Source of the DNA: SIG440 sp045580025
GTDB taxonomy: Bacteria; Bacillota; Clostridia; Monoglobales; Monoglobaceae
NCBI GenBank assembly: GCA_045580025.1
Contig: JAZNNB010000067.1
Location: forward strand, 1-12,470
DNA: 12,470 nt
Reading direction: 5' to 3'
In this document: one piece after another, positions 6,868 to 12,470 of the stretch
Layout: every line of letters starts with the position of its first letter
Position numbering within the stretch: position 1 is the stretch's first letter
Notes under the pieces: model-generated
What the model saw: only the letters and a program-made list of their open reading frames with translations
Databases searched by the model: none
Told to the model about the DNA's origin: nothing
Translations under genes and position numbers: made by a program

Positions 6868-6892
6868 CAGGGGTATCTCTCTGATACCCCTG
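6868..6892 (+). terminator. Hairpin between argG and argH, possible leaky terminator
   Basis: A perfect 10-bp stem, CAGGGGTATC (6868-6877) with GATACCCCTG (6883-6892), closes a 5-nt loop (TCTCT) and is followed by AATTTTTG. It has the form of an intrinsic terminator with a short, slightly displaced T-run. It lies between two genes of one pathway with no promoter that I can identify after it. It may therefore reduce argH transcription relative to argG or protect a processed argG 3' end. Confidence 0.65.
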
Positions 6893-6918
6893 AATTTTTG
6901 TATAGGAGACTTAATACT

Positions 6919-8286
6919 ATGAAATTATGGGGCGGAAGATTTTCAAAATCAACAGACAAATCGGTTGACGATTTCAACTCCTCAATTCGCTTTGACTCAC
7001 GCATGTACGCACAAGACATCCGTGGCAGTCAGGCACATGCAAAGATGCTTGGAAAACAAGGTATTATTCCTCAGGCAGATGCTGACTTAATTGTGAAAAC
7101 CTTGGGCGAAATTCTTGACGACATTGAAAGTGGTAAGGTTGAATTTACCATTGATGCAGAAGACATTCATATGAATATTGAAACAATCTTGATTTCACGC
7201 ATCGGTGATGTGGGAAAAAGATTGCATACAGGCAGAAGCCGAAACGATCAGGTTGCTCTTGACGGAAAGCTTTACCTCCGTGACGAAGCAGAAGTTCTTT
7301 CCTCTATGCTCACCGATTTACAAAAAACTATCCTTGCTTTAGCAGAAAATAATCTTGACACAATTATGCCCGGTTACACTCATCTGCAAAAGGCTCAGCC
7401 TATCACCTTCAGCCATCACGTTATGGCATACTATGAAATGTTTTCACGTGACTTATCAAGGCTCTCCGACTGGAAAAAGCGTATGAACATTATGCCTCTT
7501 GGAAGCGGTGCTTTGGCTGGAACAACCTACCCACTTGACCGCGAATTTGTGGCAAAAGAGCTTTCCTTTGATGATATAACCAAAAATAGCATTGACGGTG
7601 TTTCTGACCGTGACTTTGTTTGCGAAATGGCTTTTGTCCTTTCGATGATAATGGTACACCTCAGCCGTTTTTCTGAGGAAATCATTCTGTGGAGTTCAAA
7701 TGAGTTTGGCTTCATCACCCTTGACGATGCTTACAGCACCGGTTCAAGCATAATGCCACAGAAGAAAAACCCCGACGTTGCAGAGCTTGCAAGGGGTAAA
7801 TCTGGCAGAGTGTTTGGAAGCCTTATGGGACTTCTAACTATGCTTAAAGGACTCCCGCTGGCATACAACAAGGATATGCAAGAAGACAAAGAACAGATTT
7901 TTGATGCCCTTGACACAGTAAAAATGTGTCTCCCCGTATTTTGTGGAATGCTTAAAACCATGACCATAAACAAATCCACTATGGAAAAGGGTGCAAAGGG
8001 TGGCTTCACAAATGCAACAGACGTGGCTGACTATCTCGTAAAGAAAGGTCTTCCTTTCCGTGATGCTCACGCCGTTGTAGGAAAAATGGTTGCCTTTTGT
8101 CTTGACACCGACAAGTTCATTGAAGAGCTGACAATGACGGAATTCAAAGATTTCTCACCGCTTTTTGATGAAGATGTTTATGATGCTATATCTCTTGAAA
8201 CCTGCGTGAATCAACGAAAGATAGTTGGCGGACCTGCTGCTGAGACAATGAAAAAAATAATCGACGATTACAAAAATAACCTTTAA
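6919..8286 (+). CDS. argH: Argininosuccinate lyase
   Basis: Cleaves argininosuccinate to arginine and fumarate, the last step of arginine biosynthesis. It belongs to the fumarase/aspartase superfamily and works as a homotetramer. The protein has 455 residues, a typical length. Visible features are MKLWGGRFSK at the N-terminus, the EDIHMNIE block at 81-88, HTGRSRNDQV at 103-112, GYTHLQKAQP at 152-161 (H155 is the likely catalytic base contact) and the superfamily signature GSSIMPQKKNPD at 275-286 with the catalytic serine of the flexible loop. The ATG at 6919 follows AGGAG (6904-6908) with 10 bases of spacing. An in-frame TTG at 6898 is rejected because it precedes that site. It is cotranscribed with argG through an intervening hairpin and ends 12 bp before a bidirectional terminator. 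Confidence 0.98.
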   Translation: MKLWGGRFSKSTDKSVDDFNSSIRFDSRMYAQDIRGSQAHAKMLGKQGIIPQADADLIVKTLGEILDDIESGKVEFTIDAEDIHMNIETILISRIGDVGKRLHTGRSRNDQVALDGKLYLRDEAEVLSSMLTDLQKTILALAENNLDTIMPGYTHLQKAQPITFSHHVMAYYEMFSRDLSRLSDWKKRMNIMPLGSGALAGTTYPLDREFVAKELSFDDITKNSIDGVSDRDFVCEMAFVLSMIMVHLSRFSEEIILWSSNEFGFITLDDAYSTGSSIMPQKKNPDVAELARGKSGRVFGSLMGLLTMLKGLPLAYNKDMQEDKEQIFDALDTVKMCLPVFCGMLKTMTINKSTMEKGAKGGFTNATDVADYLVKKGLPFRDAHAVVGKMVAFCLDTDKFIEELTMTEFKDFSPLFDEDVYDAISLETCVNQRKIVGGPAAETMKKIIDDYKNNL

Positions 8287-8298
8287 TTTTAAACAGCA

Positions 8299-8328
8299 AA
8301 AAGCCCTTGGCAAATGCCAAGGGCTTTT
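8299..8328. terminator. Bidirectional intrinsic terminator between argH and lplD
   Basis: A 13-bp perfect stem (AAAAGCCCTTGGC at 8299-8311, GCCAAGGGCTTTT at 8316-8328) with an AAAT loop sits in the 55-bp gap between the converging argH (plus) and lplD (minus). The stem's own ends provide T-runs on both strands: TTTTG on the plus strand and TTTTTGC on the minus strand. It can therefore terminate both transcripts. Confidence 0.9.
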
Positions 8329-8341
8329 GTTATGTATATTT

Positions 8342-9736
8342 TTAGATGTTATACATTGTGAGATATTCTTTGGTGTTTTCAATCATTTCATCAAAGAGCG
8401 CTCTTGCTTCAGTAAGATTGAGGCGTTTAACCTGAGGATCCTTGCAGAATGCCTGGAAAGCAAGGTCAAGATCACGGGTAACAGCAGCTTCAACAACCAT
8501 TTCCTGAACAGCAACGTGGTCGATTGTAAGAGCGAATACTGCGGGAGGAAGGTCACCAACAGTAACAGGAGCAACTGTGTTTGATGTGAATGATGCATTT
8601 GTTTCAACAACAGCACCCATAGGAAGGTTGGTAATCTGACCGCGGTTTGGCATATTTACGTTTGTAACAAAGCTTCCAAGACCGAGAATAGCCTTCATCT
8701 GCTTTACGCCCTCTTCGCCCGACGGCTTGAGTTTGAATTCTTCTTCGCCTGAAATATACTTTCTGCGCTTTTCAAGTGCATCATCAAGGAGCTTGTATCT
8801 GTGATCAACGCTGGTGAGACCAAAGCCCCATTTTTCAACACATTCAGGACTTTCGAGGTACCATTTTCCGGGACAAGCTTCAGCTAAGTGACGGTCACCT
8901 GCTGCTGCAATATAGCCATAACGGAGGAAAAGATCCATTTTCACCATCTGTTTTGAACTAAATACACGGTTGAGCCAGTTGTCATCATTGCCTTCAGTGA
9001 AACCAACCTTTGCATACTCTTCACAGAATTCCTTGTAAATGGGGAATATATCAATATCCTGATAGTAAGCCTTCTTAATCCATGTAAAGTGGTTAACACC
9101 CATAACTTCGCAGCGGATATCTTCACGCTTGATGTCCTTGATGCCAAGCTTCTTTTCAAGAACTTTTGCAAGAAACTTCTGTGTGCCGAAAACTTCGTGG
9201 CAGCAGCCAAAAGCTTTGATTTCGGGGAATACCTTGTAAAGAGCTCTTGTACACATTGTCATTGGGTTTGTGTAGTTGATAACCCATGCGTTTGGACAGT
9301 TTTCGCGGATACCGTTTGCAATAACCTCATACATAGGGATTGTACGGAGAGCACGAATAATACCGCCAGGGCCCATTGTGTCACCAACAGACTGATAAAT
9401 GCCATACTTTTCAGGTGTATGAACATCACTTCTCATTTCTTCAAATGTACCGGGAAGAATTGAGATAATAACGAAATTTGCACCTTTGAGAGCATCTTCA
9501 AGTGTGTCTGATACATAGTATTTCCAGTTGTCAAGCTTGTCATCATTTTTTCCAATACCGTTGCCAATTTGTGCATTCTGAACTGCAGGTTCTTTGTCTA
9601 TATCATAAAGATATACATCACCGCTGAGTGCACTTTCCTGTGCAAGGTCACTCATAAGGTTCCAAGCCCAGTTTTTTGAACCACCGCCGACATAAGCGAT
9701 TTTTATGCCTGTAGCTTTTCCGTTTTCAATTTTCAT
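8342..9736 (-). CDS. lplD: GH4 family alpha-galacturonidase (LplD-type, CHEV motif)
   Basis: A 464-residue cytoplasmic glycoside hydrolase of family 4, enzymes that cleave glycosidic bonds by an NAD+- and Mn2+-dependent redox mechanism. The N-terminal dinucleotide fold shows IAYVGGGSKNW (about 13-23) and YLYDID. The metal/substrate motif is CCHEV (CHEV at 179-182), followed by GVNHFTW (about 213-219). Published work on GH4 links CHEV to alpha-galacturonidases such as Bacillus LplD, in contrast with CHSV in alpha-galactosidases. The gene lies downstream of uxaB and uxaA, which independently points to galacturonate release from short pectin oligomers such as digalacturonate. The ATG at 9736 was chosen because AGGAG (9745-9749) lies 8 bases before it; an in-frame GTG at 9745 falls within that site. 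It is the last gene of the operon. Family membership is certain and substrate specificity is well supported but untested here. Confidence 0.9.
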   Translation of the reverse strand: MKIENGKATGIKIAYVGGGSKNWAWNLMSDLAQESALSGDVYLYDIDKEPAVQNAQIGNGIGKNDDKLDNWKYYVSDTLEDALKGANFVIISILPGTFEEMRSDVHTPEKYGIYQSVGDTMGPGGIIRALRTIPMYEVIANGIRENCPNAWVINYTNPMTMCTRALYKVFPEIKAFGCCHEVFGTQKFLAKVLEKKLGIKDIKREDIRCEVMGVNHFTWIKKAYYQDIDIFPIYKEFCEEYAKVGFTEGNDDNWLNRVFSSKQMVKMDLFLRYGYIAAAGDRHLAEACPGKWYLESPECVEKWGFGLTSVDHRYKLLDDALEKRRKYISGEEEFKLKPSGEEGVKQMKAILGLGSFVTNVNMPNRGQITNLPMGAVVETNASFTSNTVAPVTVGDLPPAVFALTIDHVAVQEMVVEAAVTRDLDLAFQAFCKDPQVKRLNLTEARALFDEMIENTKEYLTMYNI

Positions 9737-9776
9737 TTTTTTCACTCCTATATAAAATTTTTAATTTGTTTCATAA

Positions 9777-11156
9777 TTAAAGAACAATACCGTCCTTGAA
9801 AATAGAAATTTCACTGTAACCGTTTCTCTCGTTTGCTGTTTCTTCACCTGATGCCACAGCAATTATGTAATCTAAAAACTTGTCAGTAAGTTCGTCCATT
9901 GTTGTTTCCTCAAGCACAGGAGATGCATCAAAGTCAATCCAGCCCTTTTTCTTTTCAGCAAGATTGTGATTTGTTGCAACCTTTATTGTGGGAACAGGTC
10001 CGCCCACAGGTGTGCCTCTGCCTGTTGTGAAAAGTATCATATGAACTCCGGCAGCGGAAAGGTTTGTGATTGCAACAATGTCATTTCCAGGACCATCGAG
10101 AAGAGAAAGACCATTCTTCTTAAGCACATCGCCATAATTGAGGACATCAACAACCTCACTCATTCCACCCTTTTGAACACAGCCCAAAGACTTTTCTTCC
10201 AAAGTGGTAATTCCGCCTGCCTTATTGCCAGGTGACGGGTTTTCGTATATAACCTGATTATGCTTTGTGAAATAATCTTTGAAATTGTTAATCAGTGCAA
10301 CAGTCTTGTCAAACAGTTCTTTGGTGGGGCAACGTTTCATAAGAAGATGCTCTGCTCCAAACATTTCAGGCACTTCAGAAAGAACACAACTTCCGCCAAA
10401 AGAAATCACTTTGTCAGAAAGACTTCCCACAAGCGGGTTGGCACTTATTCCGCTGTACCCGTCACTGCCGCCGCACTTAAGTCCAATTTTGAGTTTTGAT
10501 ACAGCAATAGGCTGACGTTTGAATGTGTCAGCATATTTTTTTAAGTCCTCAATTATGCGAACACCTTCTTCTATTTCATCTTCCACATCCTGAACGTTTA
10601 AGAACTTAACTCTTTCCTCGTCATATTCCCCAAGAATCTCTTTGAAAACGGGAATATTGTTGTTTTCGCAGCCAAGGCCAAGTACCAGAACTGCCGCAGC
10701 ATTTGGGTGATTGATGAGTCCTTTCAAAATGAGCTGAGTAATCTTTTGGTCGTCACCAAGCTGAGAACAGCCAAAGGGATGTTCAAAATGTTTCACACCA
10801 GTAATGTCAGCAAGACGTTTTGAAATCTTGTTTACACAGCCAACGGTATTGATTATCCACACTTCGTTTCTTATACCAACATCGCCGTTTTTTCGAACAT
10901 AACCCATAAAGGTTTTATCAGTATCAACCTTTTGGGTAGGCACAAAATCAGGCTCATAAACATATTCAAGGTTTCCCGAAAGATTTGTTTTCATATTGTG
11001 AGAATGAATATGCTCACCCTTTTTTATATCACACACAGCATGACCTATTGGGTTTCCATATTTTATAATATTTTCACCGTTTTTAATGTCGCAGAGAGCA
11101 TACTTGTGTCCGTTTTCAAGATTTATTTCAACATTGTCAAGCTTATTGATTATCAT
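9777..11156 (-). CDS. uxaA: Altronate dehydratase
   Basis: Removes water from D-altronate to give 2-keto-3-deoxy-D-gluconate in the galacturonate pathway; a metal-dependent cytoplasmic enzyme. The protein has 459 residues, somewhat shorter than E. coli UxaA (about 495), mainly through a shorter N-terminus. An N-terminal SAF-type domain (about 1-70; HKYALCDIKNGENIIKYGNPIGHAVCDIKKGEHIHSHN) precedes the catalytic UxaA/GarD domain. The latter shows NGDVGIRNEVWIINTVGCVN (90-109), HPFGCSQLGDD (126-136), LGLGCENN, LKCGGSDGYSGISANP (226-241), NPSPGNKAGGITTLEEKSLGC (306-326) and TGRGTPVGGPVPTIKVATN (378-396). These match E. coli UxaA block by block. Its ATG overlaps the uxaB TGA stop by four bases (ATGA), with AGGAGA (11167-11172) inside the end of uxaB, so translation is probably coupled. 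lplD follows after 40 bp. Confidence 0.96.
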   Translation of the reverse strand: MIINKLDNVEINLENGHKYALCDIKNGENIIKYGNPIGHAVCDIKKGEHIHSHNMKTNLSGNLEYVYEPDFVPTQKVDTDKTFMGYVRKNGDVGIRNEVWIINTVGCVNKISKRLADITGVKHFEHPFGCSQLGDDQKITQLILKGLINHPNAAAVLVLGLGCENNNIPVFKEILGEYDEERVKFLNVQDVEDEIEEGVRIIEDLKKYADTFKRQPIAVSKLKIGLKCGGSDGYSGISANPLVGSLSDKVISFGGSCVLSEVPEMFGAEHLLMKRCPTKELFDKTVALINNFKDYFTKHNQVIYENPSPGNKAGGITTLEEKSLGCVQKGGMSEVVDVLNYGDVLKKNGLSLLDGPGNDIVAITNLSAAGVHMILFTTGRGTPVGGPVPTIKVATNHNLAEKKKGWIDFDASPVLEETTMDELTDKFLDYIIAVASGEETANERNGYSEISIFKDGIVL

Positions 11157-12448
11157 TTAGACATTCTCTCCTTCACTACATCAGCAAGGAATGACAAATC
11201 TTCATCCCAAAGGCTTACGTTCGCCAGAATTTCTTCAACAGATGCGTTTTTCATAAATTCCATAACACCCTTGTCGTCATTGGGCATATCAGTCTTGTAA
11301 AATTCGATAAGCTTCGCAAAAGATGTAAGGAGTCTATCGGGCATCTCATTCTTGCGCTTAATATACTCAAGTATCGACGGCAAAACTCTAACCTTGAACT
11401 TGCTCACTGAGTTGAGTGAAATTGATGCGCAAAGATGCTTGATGTAAGGATTGCAAAATCTTTCAAACACATTGTCTGCATAATCCACAAGTTCTTCATT
11501 TGAAAGGTCTAACGTTGGAATTATTTCGTCATAAACGCATTCTTTCACGAACTTGCTCAAAGTCTCGTGTTCCATACAGTCGCCCACAGTCTCAACACCT
11601 AAAAGCATAGCATAAGGAATCATCGATGTGTGTGCACCGTTTAGGATTCGAACCTTTCTTGTTCTGTATCTTTCCAAGTTGTCGGTGACAATTATATTAA
11701 GACCCGCTTTGTCAAAGGGGAATTCCTTGGTTATGCTGTCTGGTCCTTCAATAACCCAAAGGTGGAAAATCTCACTGGTATTAACCATATTGTCTTCATA
11801 GCCAAGTTCCATGTCCTCGCCCTTGGGATAACCTGTAACAATTCTGTCAACCAGTGTGTTGCAGAAAATATTTTCCTTTTCAACCCAAAGCTTAAAGTCT
11901 TCGCCAAGATTCCATAAATCTGCATATTTCAAAATATACTTCTTAAGGGTTTCACCGTTTTTGTCAATAAGTTCGCAAGGCAAAAAGATAAATCCACCAA
12001 GACCCAAATCAAAACGTTTCTTAAGAAGCAGTGTAACTTTTGCAGGGAAAGTCACATTGGGAGCGTTATCAGGAGTATCATTTTCTGAAAACGCAATGCC
12101 TGATTCAGTTGTATTTGAAACAATAAACCGAAAATCAGGATTTTTAGCCAAATCAAGATATGCATCAAAATTCTTGTAAGGTTCGATTGTTCTTGAAATC
12201 ACGTCAACAATCTTTTTGTCAACGGTTGGAACGCCGTCCTTCATTCCACGCATAACGTGGGTATAAACACAATTCTGTGCTTCAAGCATATGGCACATTC
12301 CATTTTCAATGGGCTGTACCACAACAACTCCTGCGTCAAAGTCAGATTTTTCGTTGGTAAGCTGTATAATCCAGTCAACAAAGCCTCTCAAAAATCCGCC
12401 TTCACCAAACTGTATAAACTTTTCACTTCTTTGTGGTTTTGTAAACAT
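11153..12448 (-). CDS. uxaB: Tagaturonate reductase (altronate oxidoreductase)
   Basis: NAD-dependent reduction of D-tagaturonate to D-altronate, the step before UxaA. It belongs to the polyol-specific long-chain dehydrogenase (mannitol dehydrogenase) family. The protein has 431 residues, shorter than E. coli UxaB (about 480). Visible features are the nucleotide-binding IQFGEGGFLRGFVDW (12-26), VVVVQPIE (41-48), SNTTESGI (111-118), PCELID (157-162), TLVDRIVTGYP (198-208) and the catalytic motif KVRILNGAH, with K265, N270 and H273 in the K-x4-N-x2-H arrangement. These resemble UxaB more closely than fructuronate reductase or mannitol dehydrogenase, and the adjoining uxaA supports the choice. 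The ATG at 12448 is preceded by GAAAGGA (12459-12465) with 10 bases of spacing. It is the first gene of the group visible here. Whether it is the first in the operon cannot be told, since only 22 bases remain upstream. Confidence 0.94.
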   Translation of the reverse strand: MFTKPQRSEKFIQFGEGGFLRGFVDWIIQLTNEKSDFDAGVVVVQPIENGMCHMLEAQNCVYTHVMRGMKDGVPTVDKKIVDVISRTIEPYKNFDAYLDLAKNPDFRFIVSNTTESGIAFSENDTPDNAPNVTFPAKVTLLLKKRFDLGLGGFIFLPCELIDKNGETLKKYILKYADLWNLGEDFKLWVEKENIFCNTLVDRIVTGYPKGEDMELGYEDNMVNTSEIFHLWVIEGPDSITKEFPFDKAGLNIIVTDNLERYRTRKVRILNGAHTSMIPYAMLLGVETVGDCMEHETLSKFVKECVYDEIIPTLDLSNEELVDYADNVFERFCNPYIKHLCASISLNSVSKFKVRVLPSILEYIKRKNEMPDRLLTSFAKLIEFYKTDMPNDDKGVMEFMKNASVEEILANVSLWDEDLSFLADVVKERMSK

Positions 12449-12470
12449 AAAAAACTATTCCTTTCGAGTA

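Noticed and set aside
9089..9463. 124-codon open frame on the plus strand antisense to lplD
   Set aside because: It is a shadow of the GH4 coding frame. The Cys- and His-rich translation is an artefact of complementary codons.
9737..9776. Internal promoter for lplD in the gap after uxaA
   Set aside because: The gap is AT-rich, but I find no -35/-10 pair with good matches and proper spacing. Cotranscription with uxaA over 40 bp is simpler.

Overview
This window reads as an ordinary stretch of a moderately AT-rich Firmicute chromosome, most likely a gut- or plant-fibre-associated member of the Clostridia. The grounds are the ruvC-ruvA-ruvB order, a RuvA beginning MFYYISGKIA, a MetRS of the HIGN / four-cysteine / C-terminal tRNA-binding type, strong AGGAGG- or GAAAGG-type ribosome binding sites, and ArgR-type operators. 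The assignment to Clostridia is inference. Nine complete protein-coding genes fill almost the whole window. I see no rRNA, tRNA, CRISPR array, insertion sequence, phage gene or defence gene.

Layout. (1) 49-5443, minus strand, read right to left: ruvC, then ruvA-ruvB-metG-DUF1015. A good sigma-A-like promoter (4901-4929) sits between ruvC and ruvA. The four downstream genes are separated by only 6, 20 and 8 bp. A GC-rich hairpin (15-41) follows the last gene. (2) 5444-5641, divergent regulatory region: two tandem 14-bp ArgR-type boxes (5485-5498 and 5505-5518, 20 bp apart), a strong promoter for argG (TTGCAA-17-TATAAT), an imperfect 25-bp dyad over the predicted start site, and a separate 10-bp inverted repeat beside ruvC. 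(3) 5642-8286, plus strand: argG and argH, the last two steps of arginine synthesis, with a perfect hairpin between them. (4) 8299-8328: a bidirectional terminator between the converging argH and lplD. (5) 8342-12448, minus strand: uxaB, uxaA and a GH4 glycosidase carrying the CHEV active-site motif typical of alpha-galacturonidases (LplD), forming a galacturonate-catabolism operon whose promoter lies beyond the right edge.

How the genes work together. RuvA, RuvB and RuvC form the Holliday-junction branch-migration and resolution machine. MetG charges tRNA-Met, and the DUF1015 protein is an uncharacterised passenger behind it. ArgG and ArgH convert citrulline plus aspartate to arginine plus fumarate, with likely arginine-dependent control through the boxes upstream. 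LplD would release galacturonate from short pectin oligomers inside the cell. UxaB reduces tagaturonate to altronate and UxaA dehydrates altronate to 2-keto-3-deoxygluconate. The isomerase (UxaC), the later KDG steps and a transporter are not in the window.

I found no previously undescribed system. The points most worth a second look are the arrangement of ArgR-like operators and dyads between ruvC and argG, the altered acidic pin and first helix-hairpin-helix of RuvA, the intercistronic argG/argH hairpin, and the compact LplD-UxaA-UxaB pectin module.
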